This document shows, piece by piece, positions 28,592-35,190 of a stretch of 64,000 nucleotides of DNA (its first letter is position 1; each line of letters begins with the position of its first letter). This DNA comes from Reyranella sp. Its GTDB lineage: Bacteria > Pseudomonadota > Alphaproteobacteria > Reyranellales > Reyranellaceae. Made by a program: the position numbers and the translations under genes. Under the pieces are notes generated by a model, which saw only the letters and a program-made list of their open reading frames with translations, did not search any database and was not told where the DNA came from. Where the stretch lies: the NCBI RefSeq assembly GCF_004296935.1, contig NZ_SCVH01000167.1, forward strand, positions 1 through 64,000, read 5' to 3'.

Positions 28592-29380
28592 GTGGACGCC
28601 AAGGAAATCGCCGCACTGGCCGAGAAGATCGCCGAGGGCCGGCGCTCGAAGAAGCCGATGGACATCATCCAGGCCACGGCCAGCCTCTCGGAGGCCGACG
28701 CCTACAAGGTGCAGTTCGCCGTCCACGATCTTTTCGCCGGCACAGGTGACAAGTTTGCCGGCTGGAAGGTGGCGCTCACCCTGCCGCAGCAATACGAGCC
28801 GCTGAAGCTCTCGGGCCCGGTCTTTGCCGGCGTCTATCAGAGCGGCCTCTGCCAGAGCGGCGCCGTGTTCGAGAAGGGATGGCCGCTCAAGCCCGGCATC
28901 GAGCCCGAACTGGTGGCCCGCATTTCGAAGGATGCGCCGGCCGGCGGCTCGCCCCATACCGCCGACAGCATCCGCGCCCATGTCGGCAACCTCTATTGCG
29001 GCATGGAGCTTGTCGACAACCGCTACGTCGACGTCACCAAGATGACCGGGCCCGCGCGCATCGCCGACAACGTGCTGCAGGCGGCGCTGGTGACGGGCAC
29101 CGAGATCAAGGACTGGCAGAATCTCGACTTCGCCAACCTGCAAGGCCGCTCGACGCTCGACGGCAAGGAACTGGCCGCGGGGCCCGGCAGCGCCGTCATG
29201 GGCGGCGCGCTGATCTCGCTCGCCTGGCTCGCCAACGCCCTCAACAAGCACGGCCGGCATCTCAAGGCGGGCGACCTCGTGCTCACCGGGTCGGTCCATC
29301 CGCCGGCGTTCCTACCGGGGACGGGTGTCGCCAAGACCGAATTCATCGGCGTCGGAAGCACGGAAATCACCATCAAGTAG
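28592..29380 (+). CDS. 2-keto-4-pentenoate hydratase-family protein
   Basis: 262 residues, GTG start with GAGGGAGA seven bases before it. The pattern is MhpD/FAH-like: FAGWKVALTLPQQYEPLKLS, a metal-binding Glu-x-Glu in KPGIEPELVARIS (about 107-119), YCGMELVDNRYVD (about 134-146) and the terminal VLTGSVHPPAFLPGTG. The family hydrates 2-hydroxydienoates in meta-cleavage pathways or decarboxylates related oxo acids. The last 87 bp (29294-29380) are repeated at 31642-31728 with 9 mismatches. The antisense HTH gene ends inside its 3' end. Confidence 0.8.
   Translation: MDAKEIAALAEKIAEGRRSKKPMDIIQATASLSEADAYKVQFAVHDLFAGTGDKFAGWKVALTLPQQYEPLKLSGPVFAGVYQSGLCQSGAVFEKGWPLKPGIEPELVARISKDAPAGGSPHTADSIRAHVGNLYCGMELVDNRYVDVTKMTGPARIADNVLQAALVTGTEIKDWQNLDFANLQGRSTLDGKELAAGPGSAVMGGALISLAWLANALNKHGRHLKAGDLVLTGSVHPPAFLPGTGVAKTEFIGVGSTEITIK
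29294..29380 (+). repeat. Direct repeat, copy 1 (hydratase 3' end)
   Basis: The 87 bp coding VHPPAFLPGTGVAKTEFIGV to the stop are repeated in the same orientation at 31642-31728 with 9 substitutions by hand alignment (about 90 percent identity), mostly at third codon positions. The two copies enclose about 2.26 kb containing the HTH gene and the ABC substrate-binding gene. Confidence 0.9.
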
Positions 29381-30295
29381 CGGGCCGGGCGACTCGGCGG
29401 ACTCTTCTCCTCCCCCGTCTCGGGGGAGGTGGCCCGCAGGGCCGGAGGGGGTCATGCGAGCCTCCACGACCCGTGGAGGTGCGATGTCGCTCGGAACGGA
29501 CACCAAGCCGTTGATCCAGCTCGCGTATTCCGCGGCCGCGGCATCCTCCTCGTGCGCGGCAAAAGCGGGCGTTTTTGAAATCCCCTTCGCCTCGCGCCTT
29601 GCCTCGATCTCCATCTTCTTCAGCCGGATCTCGTGCGCGCGCTGCTCCTGCCGCTCCGCGCGCGCCTCGGCCCGGGCGCGCTGGCCGTCTTCCAGCTTCA
29701 GCAGGAACATCAGCGCGCGGTCGTCGTGGATCACCTGCTCGCCGATCTGCTTGCCGCGAAAGAAGAAGGGCCGCGTGCGCGGCTCGCCGGCCCGCAGTTT
29801 CAGGTCGTCGGCGTTCTGCCGGTGGCGCTCCTCGACGATCGTGGCGAGGCGCTCGGCGAACTTCGGATACTTGATCCGCCAGCGCCGCGCCGTGCTCTCG
29901 TCGATGCCGACGCGGGCCGCCGCCTCGCGCAGCGTGTTGCAGCGGCGCGCCTGGTTGAGATAGCGCACGCGCAGGCGCCAGCCGCGCTGGGGCGGCAGGG
30001 CCCGCTTCGAGGACGGGCCGTCGAGCAGTGCGCGCTCGATTGCCTTGGGCGCGTTCTCGATGCGCGCTGCACTCTCCCGCGCCTCCTGGGCCTCGCGCTG
30101 CTCCCGGGTTTCCTCGCGCGCCTTCGCCTCCAACTGCGCCAGGCTCATGCCGCGCATATGGGCGGGTGGATGAAAATTCTTTCCGTGGATCCGCATGTGA
30201 TAGGCCGCCTCGGTCCAGCTGAGTCCGTCGACCGGTAGCGCCTCGTGGGTCGCAACCGGGGCGCCAAATGGACGGTTCTGATCGTAAAAGGACAT
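29312..30295 (-). CDS. HTH protein resembling phage terminase small subunits
   Basis: 327 residues with a strong AGGAGGAAAACA ribosome site. A charged helical region (50-90) precedes a helix-turn-helix at about 120-143 (TLREAAARVGIDESTARRWR). After it comes RPFFFRGKQIGEQVIHDDRA, then LMFLLKLEDG and a coiled-coil-like stretch to about 235. This HTH plus 'FFxGKxIGE...DRALMFLLK' order is what I associate with small-terminase-like DNA-binding proteins. Residues from about 280 on are read through an intergenic repeat and antisense to the hydratase gene, so the original stop was probably lost. Its own promoter is at 30349-30377. Function unproven. Confidence 0.65.
   Translation of the reverse strand: MSFYDQNRPFGAPVATHEALPVDGLSWTEAAYHMRIHGKNFHPPAHMRGMSLAQLEAKAREETREQREAQEARESAARIENAPKAIERALLDGPSSKRALPPQRGWRLRVRYLNQARRCNTLREAAARVGIDESTARRWRIKYPKFAERLATIVEERHRQNADDLKLRAGEPRTRPFFFRGKQIGEQVIHDDRALMFLLKLEDGQRARAEARAERQEQRAHEIRLKKMEIEARREAKGISKTPAFAAHEEDAAAAEYASWINGLVSVPSDIAPPRVVEARMTPSGPAGHLPRDGGGEESAESPGPLLDGDFRASDADEFGLGDTRPR
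29403..29455. repeat. Partial copy of the GGAGGGGTCA palindromic repeat
   Basis: TCCTCCCCCGTCTCGGGGGA, GGTGGCCC...GGGCC and GGAGGGGGTCA match the left half of the element at 28393-28523; the right half is absent. A different small hairpin CCTCCACGACCCGTGGAGG follows directly. The copy lies within the coding frame of the HTH protein and supplies about 18 of its C-terminal residues. Confidence 0.75.
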
Positions 30296-30348
30296 TGTTT
30301 TCCTCCTATTCCTTGGCCTTTTAAGGCCGAAAATCCTTCCTGAGCGGA

Positions 30349-30377
30349 TATATAGGGGAGGATAGGATAGGAGTCAA
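30349..30377 (-). promoter_or_regulatory. Sigma-70-like promoter of the HTH gene
   Basis: On the minus strand TTGACT (30372-30377), 17 bp, TATATA (30349-30354). This is close to the E. coli-type consensus, unusual among the GC-rich promoter regions here. Transcription would start near 30342, leaving a 46-nt leader with the inverted repeat GGCCTT-N2-AAGGCC (30315-30328) just before the ribosome site. Confidence 0.75.
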
Positions 30378-30604
30378 GAGCCGGACTGGCTAGAGGCAGC
30401 TAGATCATCGAAATCTCCGACGGGCACAGAGAATTTTAGGCTGTCCTGGGGCGTCCCATCGGAGGCTCCAGAGATGGCCGCGCTATTCGTACGCTGCGTG
30501 ACGACTATGAGTAGACTGGGCCGGAAATTCAGCAAGTCATGCTAAGCGTTGCGGCGCGTCTCACGATTTAATTTCGTCTGGTCCAGCACGTAGCGGAGTG
30601 AAGA
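30378..30604. other. Divergent intergenic region, no gene seen
   Basis: Together with the leader and promoter at 30296-30377 this makes a 309-bp non-coding gap between the HTH gene and the ABC substrate-binding gene. It is less GC-rich than the flanks. I found no convincing small ORF or RNA gene. A GGAG six bases before 30605 serves the plus-strand gene. Confidence 0.5.
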
Positions 30605-31588
30605 ATGAAGCGGCGGGAGTCCATCATATTGCTGGCGACGGCGGCCGCCGCCCATCCGCTCGCCGCCAGGGCGCAGCCTGCCGGCCCCACCCGGCACATC
30701 GTCGTGCTTATGGGTAACGTCGAAGGCGATCCGCTCACGCAAGGCCGCCTCAAGTCGTTCCGCGATGCCCTCAGACAGCTGAATTGGATCGAGGGCAACA
30801 ACCTGCGCATCGATTTCCGCTGGGGTGGCGGCGACCCGGCGCGCATCCGCGCTCAGGCGGCCGAGGCCGTGGGCCTCGCGCCCGATGCAATCTTCACCAC
30901 CAACACCCCGCCGACGCGGGCGCTGCAACAGGCGACACGGACCATCCCCATTGTCTTCGCCGGCGTCTCTGACCCAGTGAGCGACGGCTTCGTCGCCAGC
31001 CTGTCCAAGCCGGGCGGCAACCTCACCGGCTTCAGCAATATGGACGCCGCCATGGCCGGCAAGTGGATGCAATTCCTGAAGGAGATCACGCCGGGCGTGA
31101 AGCGCATCGCCGTGCTCTACAATCCCGACACCGCGCCGCATTCGGTCTTCCTGCCGGCACTCGACGCCGCAGCGCCGCCGCTCGGCGTGACGCTGGTTCG
31201 CGCAACGGTGCGCGAGCCGGGCGGGATCGATGGCGTCGTTGCGGGCCTTGCCGGCGATGCGAGCCTTGTCGTCATGCCCGATGTCTTCACGTTTCTCAAC
31301 CGTGCCGCGATCATCGCCGCCGCCGCGCGGCACCGGGTGCCGGCCGTCTATCCCTTCGCCTACTTCGCCATTGAGGGCGGGCTGATTGCCTACGGCCCCG
31401 ACAGCGGCGACCAGTTCCGGCGCGCCGCCGCTTATGTCGACCGCATTCTCAAGGGTGCCAAACCGGCCGACCTCCCGGTGCAGGCGCCGGCCAAGTTCGA
31501 CTTCGTCGTCAACCAGAAGACTGCCCGCGCGCAGGGCATCGTTATGCCGCCGTCGATCATCGCCAGCGCCGATGAGGTGATCGAATGA
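30605..31588 (+). CDS. ABC transporter substrate-binding protein (COG2984/TrpX type)
   Basis: 327 residues. The leader MKRRESIILLATAAAAHPLA is followed by ARAQ, a signal-peptide cut near residue 23. The mature protein has the two-lobe pattern of the family: HIVVLMGNVEGDPLTQGRLK, FRDALRQLNWIEGNNLRIDF, PIVFAGVSDPVSDGFVASLS, KPGGNLTGFSN and KRIAVLYNPDTAP. It should bind a small ligand in the periplasm, but no permease or ATPase gene is adjacent, so it is an orphan here. Its stop overlaps by ATGA the start of a chimeric relic that has a similar leader. Confidence 0.9.
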   Translation: MKRRESIILLATAAAAHPLAARAQPAGPTRHIVVLMGNVEGDPLTQGRLKSFRDALRQLNWIEGNNLRIDFRWGGGDPARIRAQAAEAVGLAPDAIFTTNTPPTRALQQATRTIPIVFAGVSDPVSDGFVASLSKPGGNLTGFSNMDAAMAGKWMQFLKEITPGVKRIAVLYNPDTAPHSVFLPALDAAAPPLGVTLVRATVREPGGIDGVVAGLAGDASLVVMPDVFTFLNRAAIIAAAARHRVPAVYPFAYFAIEGGLIAYGPDSGDQFRRAAAYVDRILKGAKPADLPVQAPAKFDFVVNQKTARAQGIVMPPSIIASADEVIE

Positions 31589-31728
31589 AGCGGCGCGAGA
31601 GCGTCGCACTCGCTGCCAGCGCGGCGGCCGGATGGCCGCTCGTGCATCCGCCGGCGTTCCTGCCGGGCACCGGTGCCGCCAAGACCGAGTTCATCGGTCT
31701 CGGAAGCACGGAAATCACGATCAAGTAG
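31585..31728 (+). pseudogene. Chimeric gene relic: ABC-type leader fused to hydratase C-terminus
   Basis: A 47-codon frame. Codons 1-19, MKRRESVALAASAAAGWPL, resemble the leader of the substrate-binding protein just upstream; codons 20-47, VHPPAFLPGTGAAKTEFIGL continuing to GSTEITIK, copy the last 28 residues of the hydratase at 28592-29380. It starts by ATGA overlap with the preceding gene. The body of both parents is missing, so it is most simply a deletion or recombination junction; whether a short peptide is made is unknown. Confidence 0.75.
31642..31728 (+). repeat. Direct repeat, copy 2 (hydratase 3' end)
   Basis: Second copy of the 87-bp segment described at 29294-29380, same strand, including the stop codon. 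Differences are mostly synonymous (for example GTC/GTG, CTA/CTG, GAA/GAG), which suggests that the copy was once under coding selection or came from a related paralogue. Confidence 0.9.
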
Positions 31729-31770
31729 AGCGACGAGGCGGGCCGCACCAAGGCCGATCCAAGGTTCGGC

Positions 31771-31799
31771 TTGCCTTGCCCATGGAAAGAACATACAGT
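31771..31799 (+). promoter_or_regulatory. Promoter of the 2H phosphoesterase gene
   Basis: TTGCCT (31771-31776), 17 bp, TACAGT (31794-31799). The -10 hexamer lies in the SOS box at 31789-31803. The predicted start near 31806 leaves a short leader containing AGGAGG (31813-31818) before the TTG start codon at 31828. Confidence 0.6.
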
Positions 31800-31803
31800 G
31801 AAC
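31789..31803 (+). promoter_or_regulatory. SOS (LexA) box, alphaproteobacterial direct-repeat type
   Basis: GAACATACAGTGAAC, that is GAAC-N7-GAAC, the direct-repeat operator known for LexA in alphaproteobacteria (equivalently GTTC-N7-GTTC on the other strand). It covers the -10 box of the promoter upstream of the 2H phosphoesterase gene, the position expected for LexA repression. lexA itself is not in the window. Confidence 0.75.
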
Positions 31804-31827
31804 ATTCAATTCAGGAGGAACTCTCTC

Positions 31828-32499
31828 TTGGGCGATCTGTTCACGACGATGGGCGATGCTTTCCAGGCTCCGCTGGGCCTTCCGGGACTCCGGAAGCGAG
31901 GGCCGTCACAGCTGGCGACGCGGCGGTTTCGCCAACGCCATGCGGCCTTTGCCCGGGCGACGCCGTGGCGGGAGGCGACCGATCGGCTGTTCTTTGCCGT
32001 TCGCCCTGACCTGGAAACGGCGGCCAAGATCGCCGAGCGCACCATGCGCTGGCGCGCGGCACATGGATTGACGGGCAAGCCGCTCAAGCCGGAGCACCTG
32101 CATGTCACGCTCTTTCACGTGGGCGACGATGACACGCCGCCGCCTGCCGAACTGATCGATGCGCTGGCGGAACGGGCCGCGGCCGTCACGATGCCGGCTT
32201 TCCGGGTCGAGTTCGACCGCGTCATGAGCTTCGGCGGTGGAGCCTTTGTGCTGGGCGGGGACGACCGCCTGATTGGACTCCACATTCTGCAGCAGCGGCT
32301 GAGCGATGCGCTCGACGCGAGCCCTGGACCGGCGCGACGCTTTGAGCCGCATGTGACGTTGCTCCGCGACGTCAGGCGCATTGCCGAGCAACCCATCGAG
32401 CCGATCAGTTGGACCGCTCGTGAAGTCGTCCTCGTGCACAGTCTTCTGGGCCAGACGATTCACCGGGACCTCGTGCGACTGCCGTTGCTCCAGGCCTGA
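31828..32499 (+). CDS. 2'-5' RNA ligase/2H phosphoesterase family protein
   Basis: 223 residues from a TTG start, chosen because AGGAGG lies 9 bp before it and just downstream of a promoter with SOS box. After a basic 50-residue head comes a ThpR/LigT-like domain: RLFFAVRPDLETAAKIAE, first HxT in LKPEHLHVTLFHVG (about 87-100) and second HxT in RRFEPHVTLLRDV (about 171-183). These paired HxT motifs form the catalytic site for 2'-5' ligation or 2',3'-cyclic phosphate cleavage of RNA ends. The SOS box implies DNA-damage induction. Confidence 0.85.
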   Translation: MGDLFTTMGDAFQAPLGLPGLRKRGPSQLATRRFRQRHAAFARATPWREATDRLFFAVRPDLETAAKIAERTMRWRAAHGLTGKPLKPEHLHVTLFHVGDDDTPPPAELIDALAERAAAVTMPAFRVEFDRVMSFGGGAFVLGGDDRLIGLHILQQRLSDALDASPGPARRFEPHVTLLRDVRRIAEQPIEPISWTAREVVLVHSLLGQTIHRDLVRLPLLQA

Positions 32500-32519
32500 A
32501 AGCTGGCCGCTGGATCCGA

Positions 32520-32566
32520 TTGACAGCGGGCACGACGTTTCCTAAGACTTAACTTATTGGTTAAGT
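32520..32566 (+). promoter_or_regulatory. Promoter with perfect palindromic operator
   Basis: TTGACA (32520-32525), 17 bp, TAAGAC (32543-32548). A perfect inverted repeat ACTTAAC-TTATTG-GTTAAGT spans 32547-32566, overlapping the -10 box and start site. The form is that of ArsR- or TetR-type repressor operators. It lies 15 bp before the GyrI-like gene; no repressor gene is adjacent. Confidence 0.75.
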
Positions 32567-32581
32567 ATCTAGGAACGCATC

Positions 32582-33028
32582 ATGAGCTGCAGGATCGTGA
32601 CGGTGGAGCGCCAGCTGACGGCCGTGGTGAAGGCCAAGGTGCCGTTCGCCGAGATCCCGCAGGCCCAGCGCGCGGCGCGGGCTGCGATCGATGCCGGCCT
32701 GCCGTCACTCGACACCGGGGCGCTCGGTCTCACCTGCACGCGCTGGCTGCCGCCGCAGGGCGGCGCGCTCGACATGGAGATGGGCACGATCGTGGCGCGG
32801 CCCATCGCGGCGCAGGGCGAGATCGTGCCGTCGGAACTGCCGGCGGGACGCGCCGTTCACTCCGTGATGGTGGGGCCGTTCGACGGCATGGGGGCAGCCT
32901 GGCAGACGCTGTTCGACTGGATCCAGGCCGAGAAGCTCCAGCCAGCGGGAATCAACTGGGAGGTCTACGGCCCGACCGCGAGCGATCCCGCCCAGCAGGA
33001 GACCTATCTCTACGCGCTGCTCGCCTAG
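32582..33028 (+). CDS. GyrI-like/AraC effector-binding domain protein
   Basis: 148 residues, AGGA seven bases before the ATG. Pattern of stand-alone GyrI-like small-molecule-binding proteins: MSCRIVTVERQLTAVVKAKV, a middle MEMGTIVARPIAAQGEIVPS, then LPAGRAVHSVMVGPFDGMG and the terminal WEVYGPTASDPAQQETYLYA. The family binds or hydrolyses cyclic or aromatic compounds. It is first in a short run with a VOC protein and lies directly behind a palindromic operator, suggesting ligand-responsive control. Confidence 0.8.
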   Translation: MSCRIVTVERQLTAVVKAKVPFAEIPQAQRAARAAIDAGLPSLDTGALGLTCTRWLPPQGGALDMEMGTIVARPIAAQGEIVPSELPAGRAVHSVMVGPFDGMGAAWQTLFDWIQAEKLQPAGINWEVYGPTASDPAQQETYLYALLA

Positions 33029-33066
33029 AAATGCGCTTGGACCCCTTCAAAGCGAAAGGACACGTC

Positions 33067-33570
33067 ATGGCAAAGAAACCCGCAAAGAACACGATCTGCG
33101 TCTGGTACGACAAGGACGCCGAAGCGGCCGCCCGCTTCTACGCCGCGACCTTTCCCGACAGCGCGGTGGGCGCCATCCACCGTGCGCCCAGCGACTTCCC
33201 CTCCGGCAAGAAGGGCGACGTTCTGGTGGTCGATTTCACGGTGGCCGGCATTCCTTGTATCGGCCTCAACGGCGGTCCCGGGTTCAAGCACAGCGAAGCC
33301 TTCTCGTTCCAGATCGCCACCGACGACCAGGCCGAGACCGACCGCTACTGGAACGCCATCGTCGGCAACGGCGGCCAGGAGAGTGCGTGCGGCTGGTGCA
33401 AGGACAAGTGGGGCATCAACTGGCAGATCACGCCGCGCGTGCTGACCGAGGCGATGGCGGCCGGCGGCGAGGAAGCCCGGCGCGCGTTCGAGGCGATGAT
33501 GGACATGAAGAAGATCGACGTCGCCAAGATCGAGGCGGCGCGGCTGGGCCAAGCTCCGCTTGGCCGATGA
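33067..33570 (+). CDS. VOC-family protein (PhnB-like)
   Basis: 167 residues, AAAGGA eight bases before the ATG. N-terminal KPAKNTICVWYDKDAEAAAR and FYAATFPDSAVGAIHRAP, the central VDFTVAGIPCIGLNGGPGF and C-terminal CGWCKDKWGINWQITPRVL are typical of the PhnB-like group annotated as 3-demethylubiquinone methyltransferase-like. Metal chemistry is unproven for the group. It follows the GyrI-like gene by 38 bp and shares its promoter. Such genes often travel with ArsR regulators and SRPBCC proteins, which are absent here. Confidence 0.85.
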   Translation: MAKKPAKNTICVWYDKDAEAAARFYAATFPDSAVGAIHRAPSDFPSGKKGDVLVVDFTVAGIPCIGLNGGPGFKHSEAFSFQIATDDQAETDRYWNAIVGNGGQESACGWCKDKWGINWQITPRVLTEAMAAGGEEARRAFEAMMDMKKIDVAKIEAARLGQAPLGR

Positions 33571-33675
33571 GCGTCAGGCCGCGGCTTGGTTACAAGCCGC
33601 CAAGCGAAGCTTCACCGGGAGCGCCGATAAACGCCCTGGCTTCCACACTGTTCGCTTTCGGCTAAGCTCCCGGGC

Positions 33676-34392
33676 ATGAAGCCATACGTCATTTGCCACA
33701 TGGTCACGAGCGTCGACGGGCGCATCTGGGGAAGCCGCTGGCGGCCGAGGAGCAATGTCGTCCCCAACCTGTTCGAGCGCCTGCACGATCAGCTTGTCGC
33801 TGAAGGCGGGGGCGGCGGGTCGTGGCTGTGCGGCCGCGTCACCGCGCAGGAATTCGCCAAGGGCGCCGAGCCGCAGTATCCGCCGAGCGAGCAGGTCTTT
33901 CCGCGTGCGAACTGGTTTGCGCGGCGCGAGGCCAAGGCCTGGGGGATCTTCCTCGACGGCAAGGGCAAGGCGGTGTGGGCGCGAAAGGATATCGGCGGCG
34001 ATCCGATCCTGGTCATCCTCACCGAGGCGGTGCCGGACAGCCATCTGGCGGGCCTGCGCGCCGACGGCGTCTCCTACATCTTCGCCGGCAAGACCGAGAT
34101 CGATCTTGGCGTCGCGCTAAAAACGCTCAATCGCGAGCTCGGCATCGAACGCATCCTGCTGGAGGGCGGCGGAGGGGCCAATGGGGCGCTGCTGCGCGCC
34201 GGCCTGATCGACGAGCTGAGCATCGTCATCAGCGCCGCGATCGACGGCAGCTCGGGCGCGCCCACCGTGTTCAACTCCGGTGACGTCGACCTGGGACCTG
34301 CGCCGATCGAAAGCATGACCCTCACCAGCCACGAGGTGCTGGACGGCGGCGCGGTCTGGCTGCGCTACAGGCTGAGCGCGACGGTGTCCTGA
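33676..34392 (+). CDS. RibD C-terminal domain/dihydrofolate reductase-like protein
   Basis: 238 residues. MKPYVICHMVTSVDGRIWGS gives the RibD_C start; NADPH-binding features appear as ILVILTEAVPDSHLAGLRAD and GIERILLEGGGGANGALLRA (about 155-174), followed by GLIDELSIVISAAIDG. The fold is shared by the reductase domain of riboflavin biosynthesis and stand-alone reductases of unknown substrate. No riboflavin gene is near, so the role is open. Confidence 0.88.
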   Translation: MKPYVICHMVTSVDGRIWGSRWRPRSNVVPNLFERLHDQLVAEGGGGGSWLCGRVTAQEFAKGAEPQYPPSEQVFPRANWFARREAKAWGIFLDGKGKAVWARKDIGGDPILVILTEAVPDSHLAGLRADGVSYIFAGKTEIDLGVALKTLNRELGIERILLEGGGGANGALLRAGLIDELSIVISAAIDGSSGAPTVFNSGDVDLGPAPIESMTLTSHEVLDGGAVWLRYRLSATVS

Positions 34393-34427
34393 ATTGGGCC
34401 GTTTACGGGCGTGCCGAGGCCGCCCGG

Positions 34428-34454
34428 TTACAATCGTTACAATGCTTACACGAA
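34428..34454 (+). repeat. Three tandem 9-bp TTACA repeats
   Basis: TTACAATCG, TTACAATGC and TTACACGAA follow each other at exact 9-bp spacing, about 100 bp before the peptidoglycan-binding protein gene. Iterated short half-sites like this can be binding sites for OmpR/PhoB-type response regulators. Otherwise the 160-bp gap holds only the CTGAGGAGAGGAG ribosome-site region. Confidence 0.5.
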
Positions 34455-34553
34455 TATCGGCGTGAAGAGGACAGCCCTCCATTCCATCGCCGGCCGCCAG
34501 TTTGATAACCTGCTTCCAGTTGGCGACGATCACTCTGAGGAGAGGAGACACCG

Positions 34554-35003
34554 ATGGCGCTCAAGATCGAAGAGACGATCGGCGGAGCGCCTGCGGTCGG
34601 GTTGCTGGCAATCGGCGTCATGGCCCTCGCTCTGGTCTTCACCCACCCGGGTGGCCAGTCGCTTCTGAAAGGGGCGCGTGCGAATTACAGCCCTCAGCTC
34701 CCGGCCGAGCGGCTTGCCCCTCCGCCCCCTCAAGTCCTCAGCCCTTCGGTCGCGGAAATTCTGGCCCCGCCCAAGGAGGAGCCCCGGCCGAAAGTCACAC
34801 TCAGCAGGGATGAGATCGGCGAGGTTCAGGCCTGGTTGCGGGCCTACGATTTTCACCCCGGCCCCGTCGATCTGGCTGCCGGGCCACGCACCTTCGCCGC
34901 CGTGAAGGCGTTCGAGGCCGCGCATCAACTCCCCGAGACCGGCAATCTCAATCGGGCTTTGCTCGAAACCCTGCGCCGCAAGTCGGGTCTACCGCTCAGG
35001 TAG
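34554..35003 (+). CDS. Membrane-anchored peptidoglycan-binding domain protein
   Basis: 149 residues with GAGGAGAGGAGA before the ATG. A single transmembrane helix (about 13-32, AVGLLAIGVMALALVF), a proline-rich spacer (50-80) and a C-terminal PG_binding_1 domain: SRDEIGEVQAWLRAYDFHPG, PVDLAAGPRTFAAVKAFEAA and HQLPETGNLNRALLETL. It probably tethers the inner membrane to the cell wall. It has its own upstream region with tandem TTACA repeats. Confidence 0.82.
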   Translation: MALKIEETIGGAPAVGLLAIGVMALALVFTHPGGQSLLKGARANYSPQLPAERLAPPPPQVLSPSVAEILAPPKEEPRPKVTLSRDEIGEVQAWLRAYDFHPGPVDLAAGPRTFAAVKAFEAAHQLPETGNLNRALLETLRRKSGLPLR

Positions 35004-35037
35004 ACGGCGGCCAGGCGCTTTCGCTTCCTCGAGAAAC

Positions 35038-35184
35038 TCTCCTCCCTTGCAAAGCAGGGGGAAGTGGCGCCGTCTCGCGGCTTGTAACCAAGCCGCTGAG
35101 GCGACGGAGGGGTCAGAAGCCTCACCGTGACTCATGACCCCTCCGCCCTGCGGGCACCTCCCCAGCGAAGCTGGGGAGGAGAAG
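35038..35184. repeat. Composite palindromic repeat, full-length copy (GGAGGGGTCA family)
   Basis: Hairpin CTCCC...GGGGG, an insert with CGGCTTG-taac-CAAGCCG, the central pair CGGAGGGGTCA (35105-35115) and TGACCCCTCCG (35135-35145), then CCTCCCCAGCGAAGCTGGGG running into AGG. The core arms are identical to those at 28436-28475. It fills the convergent gap between the peptidoglycan-binding and thioesterase genes. Confidence 0.85.
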
Positions 35185-35190
35185 AAGTGC

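Noticed and set aside
23666-29299. A 1877-codon open frame on the minus strand opposite the dehydrogenase, thiolase, FadB-like and hydratase genes
   Set aside because: It is antisense to four well-supported genes with intact motifs, is rich in Arg/His/Ala/Gly as expected for reverse frames of GC-rich coding DNA, and has no recognisable domain. The same applies to long minus frames at 19395-23435 and 50228-53785.
29294-31728. Reading the direct repeats as att sites of a complete integrative element
   Set aside because: No integrase, excisionase or tRNA target was found, and the 10 percent divergence of the copies argues against a recent active element. Kept only as a possible relic.
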